DNA from: Megamerina dolium
Taxonomy: Eukaryota > Arthropoda > Insecta > Diptera > Megamerinidae
Length of the DNA stretch: 64,000 nucleotides
Assembly: GCA_963854835.1 (NCBI GenBank)
Contig: OY978528.1
Location: 10,882,242 to 10,946,241, forward strand
Direction: 5' to 3'
Shown here: one piece after another, positions 24,242 through 35,765 of the stretch
Layout: every line of letters begins with the position of its first letter
Position numbering within the stretch: position 1 is the first letter of the stretch
Notes under the pieces: model-generated
What the model was told of the DNA's origin: nothing
Database searches by the model: none
Seen by the model: only the letters and a program-made list of their open reading frames with translations
Program-made: the position numbers and the translations under genes

Positions 24242-25651
24242 TTGTTGCACCGGATATCAAGCAAACTAGTGTCGTAACCGCAGCAATAGTGCAGCAATAT
24301 TGTAATTGGCGGCGCCTCGATGCCAAAATGCCAGGAGGATATTATGCGATCGAACGCTGATCAATTGAGCACAGTAATGTTGATGGTTCTGAGTATATGG
24401 TGCACATATGTACGTGATTTATGATGTAAATGCTCATCTCCAATCCAATGACCAATTGATGTTAACCTTAAGATTGCCGTCATCGCACATACAAAAACAC
24501 TGACTAACATACTCATCGTATATGTAGAAGTAGTGGAGGAGCAGCAGCAAACATCTTAGCGCTAGCTGCTTTTGTCGTTTTCGTCCAAAATTTATATTGA
24601 GACGCCGTCTAGAGTGTGTATAGCTAAGTAGAGGCGGAGAAAATATTGCGAATAGAATAACAACGCGTATTTACTTAATGATGATGATGATGATGACGCG
24701 TTTAGCATATTGATGTAGTGGTATCAAGATAATATTGTATATGAGATAATACAGAAAAAAATTATTCTTATGTTTTTTATGTTTTTTATTGTTAAAAACA
24801 ACAATATGATAAACATACATTTTTGTTTGCGCTTAATTGCTTTCGTATGCGAAGCACTAATTAATTATGTTTATTACTAAATCGATATTATAGAATGATA
24901 TTTTATTTTGTGACACTTTAATATCGTTGTTGGTGCTATTCAAATGAATTTTAATCTAATGTTTTAGCACTAAGTTTGTAAAACTAAGCAAAGCAATATT
25001 TGGCATCTAGAAGAAGTGTCTTACCTCATTCACCGCACATTTGGGTTCTCTAATGATCTAAAAAAGCTTGAAATTTTGCGAGAGAATTGATGGACAATCC
25101 TTATGATTAACTATGGAGGCTGTTTGATGAAATTGGAATTGTAGAATTTTGACCTGACCTCAATTGTTTTTTATTTATTGCTTCTTAATTGTTTGAATTT
25201 GCGTAATTGTTTATTTATCTTCTATTCACTATTATTTATGATCCATGAGATTGAAAAAAAGATGGGTGTCTACTTTCAGAACTAAATTAAATGACTGCGT
25301 CTGTCTGCAATTCAAAATTTGACCTACTTCTTCTAAAAGATAACATTTCACAAATGTCATATGTACTATAGTTTTGGCCCTTTTTGGAAGAATATTTAAC
25401 AAAAAGTTATCGTATAGTTGCCGCAGATGATAGTGTAATAAATATTAAGGGGAGTTCTCACATTGTTCTCATGGTTCTTGCTAAAGCACAATATAATCCA
25501 AACCCTCTTTTGGCTCTTAATTCGTAATTATATTCTTAAAGTGCGAAAGATTTGTATAACAACAATAAAAATATACATTCTCATAAATATTGATACAATT
25601 TTTAATCCAATAATTATGAATTCACATAAATTTCCATGCGACTACTCATTT
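24242..25651. other. MGAT4 3' UTR and spacer, no gene
   Basis: The first part is probably the MGAT4 3' UTR. It contains a (GAT)n run near 24679-24697. Farther right is AT-rich spacer in which I recognise nothing; a 63-codon frame at 25463-25654 is chance. Confidence 0.5.
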
Positions 25652-25880
25652 TGACGACACTTTACCGATAGAATTCCATGCGTACCTGACGAAAACCTTG
25701 CCCCGGGGATGAAAAATATCGAAGGAAGCGATAAATAACCAGTTGGCTTTCTGCTGAATAGCAATTTAGCGCTGAAGAATCGTACAACAAACAAAATAAT
25801 CGAGTGAAAATAATTTGAGAAAATTCAGTGATGCCATCACTATGCTCCATCTGTTAAGATTTGATAAAAAAAGTGTCGTC
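25652..25880. mobile_element. Possible TIR element (gacgacact termini)
   Basis: The left end ttgacgacacttta and the right end aaagtgtcgtct are inverted complements of 9-11 bp around 229 bp of non-coding DNA. Target-site duplication is not clear, so this may be chance or a decayed element. Confidence 0.35.
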
Positions 25881-25959
25881 TCTGAGATGGATTTTTAAGA
25901 AAAAGTACTAAAAACTTCAGTTAATGGTTAATATGCTCTAGAGAGAAATTAAATCCCCC

Positions 25960-26420
25960 AAATCACATCTAATTGAATACAAGGGGGAACAGCAGAGCAG
26001 ATGAGCTTGTAAGACAAGGGATTCCACTTTCTATGCACAAACAGAGCATGAAGGTTAATATTTCCAATGCCGTCCAGAGAAGCTGGATTGAAAAACCTAT
26101 CTGTAGAACATTAAAACTTGTGTGGCCCAATTATAGTTGGAAATGTGCAGCCATTCTTACTGACTTTAACAAGTAAATCATCTCAACTGTTGTAGGGTCG
26201 ATCATTGGATACTGCTTTATTGGCATTCATTGCGCTGAGGTTGGGTCTAGATCACCTATGACATGAGTGACACGGGATGTGGAGGAACTAGAGGCCATCA
26301 CTCATCAGTCCCGAATTGTCTATCACAGGCAAAGAGTAGCTGCGTCTTTATTTCATTGTCAGATATTACAATAAGTAACCTTCTCAACTACGTCAAGAGT
26401 ATATGTCTACGAGAGCTCTC
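25960..26420 (+). pseudogene. Non-LTR retrotransposon RNase H/C-terminal fragment
   Basis: The plus-strand frame from 25973 encodes NTRGNSRADELVRQGIPL, the end of a LINE RNase H domain (GN...ADELVRQG). It continues through NISNAVQRSWI to a stop at 26174. Shifted frames beyond it contain a decayed HCAEVG...C-type C-terminal region up to about 26400. It differs in sequence from the LINE at 21833-22860, so a second family is present. Confidence 0.65.
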
Positions 26421-26438
26421 TCTCTCTCTCTCTCTCTC
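26415..26438. repeat. (CT)n microsatellite
   Basis: An uninterrupted run of about 12 CT dinucleotides. Confidence 0.9.
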
Positions 26439-26717
26439 ATCGGAAGAGGGAAAAGTTTATAAAATTTAGTATGAATTTGCAATTAAATGTATTTTTGAGC
26501 TTTAAATATTTTTTTTTCGAAAACTCATTAAGATTTGGTGAGTTACTTTCTTCAATATCAAATTATTACATTTCCATCAAATGTACTTCAAACTATATAG
26601 ACTGCACTAGACTAGGGATTTACATCATTTCCAAAAAAAAGTTACCATCAACAAGGCTGTGTGTTGTCTACTGTAATTTACTATATAGAAAATTTGAGGC
26701 AGGTCTAATACTGATCT

Positions 26718-27543
26718 TACTTACTTACTTATGTGGCCATAACAACCGAATATCGATTTAGGCCGAAAATAACATGCTTCGCCAGCCATCTCTGTTCTTC
26801 GCTAGCTGGCGCCAGTTAGAAATTCCAAGCGCCGTCAGGTTCTCCAGTACTTGGTCTTTCCACCGGAGGTTTGGTCTTCCTCTTTTGCGTCGTCCTCCAG
26901 CGGGTTCCGAATATAACACCTTCTTAGCTGGAGCGTGTTCTTCCATTCGCTCGACATGACCTAGCCAGCGCAGCCGCTGGATTTTGATGCGCTTTACTAT
27001 GTCAATATCGGCATACAGCTTGTACAACTCATGGTTGTACCTTATTCGGTACTCGCCACCAACGCAAATAGGTCCAAAGATCTTGCGTAGGACTTTTCTC
27101 TCGAAAACTCCAAGTATTCGCTTATCCGAGGTGGAAATTGTCCAGGCTTCAGCGCCATATGTTAGGACAGGCATGATGAGAGACTTGTACAGTGTAGTTT
27201 TCGTTCTTCGAGAGAGGGCTCGACTTCTCAATTGCTTACTCAGCCCAAAGTAACACCTGTTAGCAAGAGTTATCCTACGCATGATCTCCAAGCCGACGTC
27301 ATTACTGCTGTTAATGCTGGTTCCAAGATAGACAAAGTCCCTTACTACTTCAAAAGCGTAGTTGTCAACAGTGACGTGCTGTCCAAGACGCCGGGACTCT
27401 TTGTTTGTTGACACTAGATACTTCGTCTTGCCCTCGTTCACCGTGAGACCCATCCGACGCGACTCTCTTTCCAACTCTGAGAATGCTGCACTGACTGCTC
27501 GCGTGTTCATGCCGATTATGTCAATATCGTCGGCATACGCTGA
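26718..27543 (-). mobile_element. RTE-like LINE, 5'-truncated copy with 12-bp TSD
   Basis: The minus-strand frame covers the C-terminal half of a reverse transcriptase. It starts within the catalytic YADD motif (YADDIDIIGM at 27537-27508). It continues through FVYLGTSINSSNDVGLEI, RTKTTLYKSLIMPVLTYGAE, the GHVERMEEHAPAKKVL region and GRRKRGRPNLRWKDQV to a stop near 26758. No interruption is seen over about 250 codons. The 3' end is a short (TAAG)n tail, as in RTE-type LINEs. The copy is flanked by the perfect direct repeat taatactgatct at 26706-26717 and 27544-27555. This shows target-primed insertion of a copy truncated at the YADD box. It cannot move by itself. Confidence 0.92.
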
Positions 27544-27555
27544 TAATACTGATCT

Positions 27556-29314
27556 ATTGCTGAATATATTTAAACTATATGAGAATTATACCTCCACAAT
27601 ACATATAAAATTACTCTCCCAATGAATGCGGTGAATGAAAAATATATGTGTGGCCATATGCAAATAAATGTCACTCGTTCTTACTCTTTCTCACTTTATT
27701 TTTTTTTTGTTTATCATGCTGAAAAACCATATGAGAATGATAATCGAATAGAAAAAATATTTTCTCAAGCGTTGAATGAAAAATGTATGATCATATTTGA
27801 ATTGCATGTTGCATAGTAATTTTAAAGTAATGTTCCTTTTAACTAAAATCGTTACAAAACATAAAGTTAAAAAAAAAAAATAAAAATAAAAAAGCGAAAC
27901 GATGTGTGCTTTCTCCAATTCTATGCCATTTTATCCTACATGGCATTAATGATTTAAAATGAATTAAAAATTCGTGGCGAAAAATCGATTATTTACATTT
28001 TAAACTAGTAAGTGTAATATATACATATATAGGCATAAAATATTTTGTAGTATATATGTATGTATTTAGTTTTTGTACTATCTACCTAATACGATTACCT
28101 AGTAACATACTACAATATATGGATTTACACCTACCTACATATGAATAGGTATCTAGTATAAAATATATGTATAATATAAAATCGAACAAATTAAAACTAT
28201 GAATAAGAATTCAATGTTGTTATATATTTTGTTGTTTTTTTTTTCATTTAAATATATTTTACATTTGTACATACATACATATAAATTGTATGTATTACAT
28301 TTTCGACAACTTCAAATATATATTTACATATTTTTGTAGATAATCGTATCGGTGTATTTGTAAAAAGTAAAAAAAAAAAATTTTGTAATTTTTTCTTGTT
28401 GTATAAATGATTAATTAACGAACAAATAACAAATAATATGTATGTATGATAATATAAATATAATTATACCAATGTATAGAATACTACTTTATCTGTGTTA
28501 TATGCAACCTATGCCGCTTAAACATATTTTATGCAATACATACATTTATATTTTCTATTTATTTATTTATTTATTGTTTTTATTTCATTTTCGATTTATT
28601 GTATGATAACAATGTCCCTGCTAAAGTAAGTTTTGAAAAATTGCCATAATGGATTGTGGTACTGTTGAAATGATTAAGAGAACAACAAAAGTCTTTTCAT
28701 TGGTTTATTATGTTTTTCATAATTTTAAGAATACCTACAATAATAATTATGGAATTGATTAAATGATACTTAAGTAAAAAAACACAAAAAATATTCATAT
28801 TCGTATAGGGAAGTAGCTATAACGAAGTACTCAATTGAATTCAAAAAAAAAAAAAAAATTGAAGAAATTGTTGAAATGATAACAACAATATTAATGATAA
28901 TGCAAAAACAAATAAGAAGAATCATATATTAAAGAATAGTAGGCATATATGAAATTAATGATTATTTGCAAATATTCACCTCTAAGAAGTACATATATCA
29001 CATCATTTTAATTCATCATTTTAAGGGTAATTAAAGGCTAATAATTGTATTTGCCACATTTTATAGAATAACTGAAAAATGAATGTACATATATTAATTG
29101 ATTTTTATATAGGCATATATATACAAGTATATAATATATTTGTGAGATTTTATAACTACAAAATGCAAGCTCATGCCATTTTAGATGCTAATAATTTTTA
29201 TCGATTCGTGTTCTATTCTTAATGGATTTTGAATTAATACTAGAAAAACAATAGGCACTTATATAAATTCCAATATGTTTACATACTATATTTAAATGTA
29301 TGTATATATATATA
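27556..29314. other. AT-rich spacer, no gene
   Basis: Very AT-rich DNA with poly-A runs, a (TTTA)n run near 28556-28576 and TATG/CATA words. No coding region, RNA gene or element termini recognised. Confidence 0.5.
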
Positions 29315-30555
29315 GGGTGATTTTTTAAGAACCTTCGGATTTGATTTGAAAAAAAAAAAACACATAAAATTTAGAAAAATGTTTGAAATCTTTATTTGAT
29401 TCGATAGAACGATCTATATAATTTAATGTTTAAAGATGATTTCATGACCACGGCTGCGCCTCAAATGGTTCCATATGCAGGGTTCCAATTTTGGCATACT
29501 CTCTCCAACATAACGACCGATATCTCACGAAATGTTCATTTATAGAGCAAGTTTCTAGCCCTCACAAATCTGATCGCAAGAATAAATTCTTCAATATTGG
29601 TTTCCAATGCGTCAACCGTTGCTTGTAGCTTGTCGCTATAGACATGAACTTTAACATAGCCCCACCACAAGATATAGTATAAAGGCGTTAAATCGCACGA
29701 TCTAGGCGGCCAATTGACCGGCCCCAAATGTGAAATCAACTGTTCGTCGAACTCGTCTCTCAATTGGCCCATTATTTCATGTGCTGTGTGGCATGTGGCA
29801 ACGTCTTGTTGAAACCACATGCCAGCCAAGTCCAGCTCTTTCATTTTGAGCAAAAAAAAAAAAAAGTTTGTAATCATCGCACGTTACCACTTACCATTCA
29901 CAGTAACATTCCTGCCGTTCGTCGTCTTTGAAAAAGTACGGTCCAATGATGCCACCGGCACCAGCTCATAATCCACACCAAACAGTGCATTTTTCGGGAT
30001 GCATTTGGCAGTTCTTGCAATGCTTCAACCAAAAATGAGTTTCATCGCCGAACACAATTTTCCGATAAAAAAGTGGATCTTCATCTAACTTTGCCAGCGT
30101 CCATTCACAAAAGTTAGCCGTTGTGGTAGGTCGTGTGGCTTCAATTCTTGCACCAGCTGTATTTTAAAAAGGTTCTACACCCAAATCCTTTCGCAAAATT
30201 TAACACGTAGTGGTGAAGTAACAGAGACCCAATTGCTGCGAACGGCACCGAATCGATATTTCACGGTCATCAACAACACTGACGGATACAGCTGCGATAT
30301 TTTCCTCTGTCCCCACTCTACGTATTCGTGTTGGTGGTTTAATGTCTAATAATGTAAATTTGGTGCGAAATTTAGTCACAAGATTCCGAATAGCCGCCTC
30401 AAGAAGGTCGCCCAAATTGACGTTGTTCGTTTCTAAGTCGATTCATGGTTAAATTATAGACCAAACTGAACATGTTTGACAGTAACATGTTACACGACAA
30501 TAGCTGAGTTGCCAAAAACAGTCTTGCCAAAAAGAAAGTTGCTAAAAAATCACCC
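29315..30555 (-). mobile_element. Decayed Tc1/mariner-superfamily (IS630-like) transposon
   Basis: The termini gggtgattttttaag (29315) and gctaaaaaatcaccc (ending 30555) are inverted complements of about 13 bp. They are next to TA on the left and TG-TA on the right. Minus-strand frames encode the transposase in pieces. The N-terminal HTH region is about 30415-30200 (RTKFTLLDIKPPTRIRRVGT, then IRCRSQQLGLCYFTT). The catalytic C-terminal part is 29877-29536, with MWFQQDVATCHTA (Asp) and NWPPRSCDLTPLYYILW. In related elements I would expect LDYFLW at the last position; here Tyr replaces the Asp. Frameshifts separate the parts, so the element is inactive. Confidence 0.85.
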
Positions 30556-30896
30556 TGTATATATTGTATATACACAACATGTATATGTATATACATACGT
30601 ATAATGACCGTCAAAAGGGTTGAATAGTTCAATCGCGATTTCTCTTTAGCATTAGCCTAGGTAAGTAATATGTACTTATTTATGAAGTGAATAGAACACG
30701 CGAGAATTTATTCATTTAATGCCGCAATTACTTTGATAAAACACCATGCAATGAGTCATTTTTATTTGTCTACGTTTTGTTGCCGTTATTTCGAAAATAC
30801 AAAAGCAAAATGCAGACAAATCAAATTATTGAATTCGAACCATGATTTCCAATTTAAGTTAATATCAATTAATAAATGTCAGGGAAACAATTACAC

Positions 30897-31080
30897 CAGT
30901 GGCATAGCCAGAATTTTGACAAGAGGGGGAAGATTCGGTGAAAAAAATGTATGATAAAAAAATTTTAATGAATGATTTTTTAATATCTATATATTATTAG
31001 TTTTCTTTTTTAACAAGTTCATCGGTCAAGTGGGGGTGGGGGATCTATCGCCTTGATCTTCTCCCCTGGTTACGCCACTG
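30897..31080. mobile_element. hAT-type MITE, 184 bp, with perfect 8-bp TSD
   Basis: The left end cagtggcatagccagaattt and the right end ctggttacgccactg are inverted complements (cagtggcRtaRccag). They are flanked by the exact 8-bp direct repeat aattacac at 30889-30896 and 31081-31088. An 8-bp duplication and CAGTGGC-type ends are hallmarks of hAT elements. There is no transposase frame. Confidence 0.9.
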
Positions 31081-31088
31081 AATTACAC

Positions 31089-31611
31089 ATATTAATTGTG
31101 AGCCATCTAAAAAATTTTGAACTCATACTTTCTCACCTAAGCGTAATTTAATTTCAAATATCCTGTATGAAATTAATGGAAACTCTAATGGTAGAGGGTG
31201 TGTCATGGGCCAGTCTTTTTCCTAACACTAGGAAAGACGGATCTGAGATATATAATGGGGTTAATTATATGTATGTATGCTCAATAGGGAATTTATGTGG
31301 CAACTGTCGGAATTGTCGATAGTTCAATGTGTTTCTCTTGACTGGAGGAAGCCACAGTGTTTCAGCCTTTCCTAGAATGAAACGACTTGTCTTGAGGTCT
31401 GATGTATTTGGGAATGAACGGGTTACATTCGAATTACCCTCGAGTCAAAGAAGTTTCAAAACGCAGTATAATTTTTATTTTTCACTCTCTTTCCCTTTCC
31501 TTTCCTTTTCTTTTCAAAATGTTTCATTTCTCTTCTTTATTCTAATTTATTCCGTCAAGGTCTTTGATAAAACGTTGAGCGTGTTCAATTTTTTGAACCT
31601 ATTTATGTTAG
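31089..31611. other. Spacer, no gene
   Basis: No convincing element. A 196-codon plus-strand frame (31329-31919) runs through this spacer and the antisense of a SINE; it is Phe/Ser-rich and matches nothing I know. Confidence 0.5.
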
Positions 31612-31787
31612 CTTTTCTGTCGCATGACAGAATCGAGCATTTTTACAAGCGTTTTCATGGCAAATTATTACTGCCGAAAGAATTGCAATTGCTGGTCGAC
31701 AAATGGGTTCCGTTCGTTCTTGGATGGAACCCACGATCTACAAATCAAAAGGCCAACGCCTTAACCACTGAGCTATGGCAGCCACAT
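31612..31787 (-). mobile_element. tRNA-derived SINE, 5' part, antisense
   Basis: Reading the minus strand from 31787 gives gtggctgccatagctcagtg (A box) and later cgtgggttccatccaag (diverged B box). The SINE body follows (ggcagtaataatttgccatg) and ends near 31612. The 3' half is missing. It is more diverged than the copies at 11649 and 33133. Confidence 0.8.
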
Positions 31788-32512
31788 CTATATACTATCT
31801 TATTAAAAAATGTTATAATTTTTTTTTGGTGGAGAGCTGTCAAAATTACATGTTCAAAAGCCGTTAGAGTTTTCATCGAAGATTGTGTGACCGCTCTTTT
31901 GAAAAATGTTGGCCTCTAAATGAGAAAAAGTGTAACATTTATACACTTTATTAAATAATTGGGTGAAAGTTTTGCTTAAAGATCAGTTAATTGCGACTAG
32001 GTGACATTTTTATCTATGTACTTCATTACACTGTACAACAACATGTTCGGAACATACCAAATAAATGTATATTTTGATGAGGAAATCATGCTCTAGTTCT
32101 TAAAATTTTCATTTGCAGTGTAGAAGTTTGTAACGATCTCTTTGGATTAGACGTATGTGCTAGTCTATAATTTTGTTACGAAAAATTTGTCTACACCACG
32201 TCTTCCGTCAGAAAATATCACATGAAATATGATGAAGTTATATCGGTGAGCTCAAAAACTTATGCAGAACGTTGAAATTTTTGAGTGTTCGTAAATTTTT
32301 TTGTAAAAAATTTCATAATGAAAACGTTCTTTCATTTAAAATACAATTTTTATAGATTTTTTTATATTGGTTCCACTTACGGAAATGTTCTCTCTATAGT
32401 CGAAATATTTCAGTTGTATTCATAAAATAAATCAAGCTTTATTTTTAATCGTCAATAATATTTTTTATTTTTCGGAAAGGTGGCTTAATGGACTGGACAC
32501 ACACAAAGAATA
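31788..32512. other. Spacer, nothing recognised
   Basis: AT-rich spacer without element termini, RNA genes or credible frames. Confidence 0.5.
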
Positions 32513-32881
32513 CATTCTGTCAAATAAGTACCCGGAAATTCTCATTTTTAATTTTCCCTCTGAGAATATTTAAAAAAAAAAATTTTTCCCAGGTTGGCAC
32601 AACTGTCAGCCACTATTCTGTGAATTTTTATTGCTATGTGTCATTTAGTTTGGTTACGGCGTCATTAGGAACAAGTCAACCTTTTGTGTGCGTTGCGATT
32701 TTTACTATGGATAAAAATATCGAACAAAGAGTTTGTGTGAAATTTTTTTTTCAACATTTCCAACGTTTTGGCACAAGAAATTCCGTTTGAAACACACAAA
32801 AATTTCACACAAATGAAATATTCTCAGAGGGAAAATTAAAAATGAGAATTTCCGGTTTCCGGGTACTTATTTGACAGAATG
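32513..32881 (+). mobile_element. Mariner-derived MITE (internal deletion derivative) with long TIRs
   Basis: The 369-bp element is flanked by TA on both sides (32511-32512, 32882-32883). The TIRs are about 60 bp: left cattctgtcaaataagtacc onward to gagaatattt. The right is its complement, identical except for a 7-bp duplication (ccggaaa). The interior still encodes the start of a mariner-like transposase at about 32709 (MDKNIEQRVCVKF). The frame then becomes unrelated and stops at 32790. It is therefore a deletion product mobilised by a full-length relative, not an independent element. Confidence 0.88.
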
Positions 32882-33118
32882 TATATCTTTGGGTAATTAA
32901 ACAAAAGAATTTTGGCAACAATTCGTTGATTCAAGATCTCTAGAAATTGGTCATAAAATTAAGCAATTGTAAAATGGTTTTCCGAACCAGTGATTTGAAT
33001 CATTTGTCCTTTTAGTTGTTTATTTTTTTCGGCGAAATTCTGGGGTTAGAATTGTCGATAGAAAAATTAGCAAACATTTTTTGTTTTAGTGAAAATTTTA
33101 ATATTTTTTTATGGGTCA

Positions 33119-33512
33119 TATCCATAGACTTCGTGGGTGCCGTAGCTCAGTGGTTAGTGTGTTCGCCTTCTGATCTGTAGGTCGTGGGTTCAATCCCCGG
33201 CTGATGCATAACAAATTTAATATCGAAAAGATTTTTCTTTCGAATGGTACCCACCTGTCGGCAAGCAATTGGCAATTCTTCCGACAGTAACAACTTGCCA
33301 TGAAAAAGCTTCTTAAAGAACTCTGTGACAAAGCTTAGAAAAAGTGATGTCACAAGTGTTCTGCCGTTCGGAACCGGCTAAAATAAGTAGGTCCCTTCTA
33401 ATACTGTCCAAATTTAAGACGCACAACAGTAATGGAAGAGAAGCTCGGCCAATGAGTCCTTTGGGGCTTTAAGTGCCACATATTTATTTTTTATTTTTTA
33501 TCCATAGACTTC
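33119..33512 (+). mobile_element. tRNA-derived SINE, full-length, with 14-bp TSD
   Basis: The element itself is 33133-33498 (366 bp). It starts gtgggtgccgtagctcagtg (A box), has the intact B box gggttcaatcccc and the conserved body ttcggaaccggctaaaataa. It ends ggggctttaagtgccacata plus a T-rich tail. The perfect 14-bp target duplication tatccatagacttc is at 33119-33132 and 33499-33512. It is nearly identical to 11649-12006 and is probably the youngest and most complete SINE here. Confidence 0.95.
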
Positions 33513-35377
33513 TTTTAAAAAATATGAAAAGAGACGTGCTCCCGTATACAGTTCTATTTATAACCCTGAATATGGATAATTGTAAATTATCATTGCGATG
33601 CAACAATTATTCACTTCACAGTTCATAGTCCAACAAAACATTGATTGCCCTGTATAATTTAATTGAGATTATATCGCGAACGTCTATTATTCGAATAAAT
33701 ATGATTAATTGCTTTTTATTTTTCTTTGTTATAATAATGTACGCTAGGATTATATGAAAATTAATTAATTCCTATACTAATTTTTTAACTAATAGCTTCT
33801 AAATATGTATATGAGTATTATATATTTTTATATGTATATTAATATTACTATTAATAATTTAATGAATATTAATAATTTTTAATAATACTATACGATATTA
33901 TATGTATCGTGAATGCCTAACTCATCGCATCATTTACTTGTAACGCTTAAAAGTATGCTATGGAATTTTTGCAAATTATGTACTAAGAATTCATACATTT
34001 CTGGGAGTTTTTGTTCTGTCTACGCTTTGTATTATTTATTGTGTGCGAACTGTGATCGAATTATGAAAAAAAAAAAAAAATGCGAAAATTAATCTGAACT
34101 CAAAATTAAAAGCCAAATTACAATTAAAAAGAATATTATTTGCACAATTATTGATTAAGTAATGCTGACACAAGCAATTATATCAATCTGCAAAAGAAAT
34201 CGAAGATCAAAATAATATGATATTAAGAGATATTTTTCCAGACGATTATTAAAAAAAATTTTTGTTTTTTTTTTAAGTCGAAAAAAAAAGACAAACGGTC
34301 AAATTATTGCATAGAAAAAAAAAATATGTAAATATTTGGATTATTTTTCTAATTTACTAAATTGCTCGGTAGTTGGTGGTAGGGGACCATAGAGAATAAC
34401 AATATTAAATTTCAGCGTTTTCTCATTGTTTGTTTATTTTAATTAGGCGTAGCAAAGCTATTACTATTTGAGCAACTTAAATGCCAAGAGCTTTGTACAA
34501 GTAGGCGTAATTTTTTTCGTGTACGAGAAATACAATATTTTATGTACATACATATATACATTTCAATAATTACAAATAATAAAATACATACATACATTTA
34601 TTTATATCTAAATGTGTAAGATTTGAATATATGCATATTTCAGTATGCAAGAAGTGTGTGTGTTAATGTGTGTGTCCATTGTATATCTTTTTAGCGAAAT
34701 ATTTTTAAACAAATTGCCTTTCATTTAAAAGCAAATACATAGATTATATACAAATTGTTAATTTGCGCGAATATTTCAAATGCGTGTATTGTATTGTATG
34801 TAAGTATCATACATACTTATAGTAAATGTATGTATTTTTTTCAAAATATTTATAAATTTTTTTTTTTTTTTTTTTGTATAAAATTTATCTGTTTTAATAT
34901 ACATATGTAGCAGAAGAAATAAATTTTAATAAAAATTGAAAAATCGTAATTCGAAATTTGTTTATAAAAAAAATTTTTTTTTTTTTACATATATCGATGT
35001 ACGCTAAAATCATTTAGTAAGAAAATTGTGTGAAAAAAATAAATAAAAAATAAAAAATGTTATAACGAAAAATTTATGTTGTTTTCTCTTTAGCACGTTA
35101 TGTTTTTTGTAGAAATTTGATGTATGTCAATGGCACTTTATGGCACTCTGTATTCAATGCTATTCAATTTCAACTTTTAGATTGCAATTGATTAACACAC
35201 TTCTGAATGCATTCATTGAATAGAAATATTAGCTAAGTGACTAAGAATCATGAAAATGGATTAATTTTTTTTTGTGCCTTCATAATAATAAATACTTATT
35301 TATTTGCCTTCAATCGCTTCTGTTTTCAAATAAATAGTTAAATGATATACAAATTGAATCATTCTCTTGCAGCTCAA
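33513..35377. other. AT-rich spacer, no gene
   Basis: Very AT-rich with poly-A/poly-T runs (34065, 34860, 34975). No coding region, RNA gene or element termini recognised. Confidence 0.5.
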
Positions 35378-35379
35378 TA

Positions 35380-35486
35380 CCACTTTGATCAAAAAGATCC
35401 CGGAATAACCATAGTGTGGCGCTACGGTCATTCCAATTTGAGTTCTGTTTTTTTTGGTTATTCCGGGAACTTTTTGATCAAGGTGA
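35380..35486. mobile_element. Small fold-back MITE (107 bp) with TA flanks
   Basis: The left arm (ycacyttgatcaaaaag, then wtcccggaataacc) and the right arm (ggttattccgggaac, then tttttgatcaaggtga) are inverted complements of about 31 bp. They are separated by about 45 bp and flanked by TA (35378-35379, 35487-35488), as expected for a Tc1/mariner-type miniature. Confidence 0.75.
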
Positions 35487-35764
35487 TATGCAGGTCAATA
35501 AATGATTCTAGAGTGATCAGAGATACAAACAAGTAAGTGAACTCAAGTCGATTGGGAGCGAAATTATACCTTGTACCCAAAAAAAAAGCGTATCGAATAC
35601 AAAAATGATAAAAATTTAAGCCAATTTAACTCTAGTTTTATCAGCCCTTTGAAGGGTACGATCTTTGTAATTTTTTGTGAGATGAAAAAAAAAAAATAGG
35701 TCTTACGATCGGTGGGCCTGGCTGAGCGATTTATACCCTGCACATCTTACTTATTTACTTACAT
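35487..35764. other. Spacer leading to the RTE-like LINE tail
   Basis: Non-coding. The last 30 bases (acatcttacttatttactta) are the (TAAG)n-type 3' tail of the RTE-like LINE copy into which the Tc1-like element at 35766 inserted. Confidence 0.6.
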
Positions 35765-35765
35765 A

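Noticed and set aside
31329..31919. 196-codon plus-strand frame
   Set aside because: It passes through the antisense of a SINE fragment (31612-31787) and Phe/Ser-rich spacer; no family resemblance.
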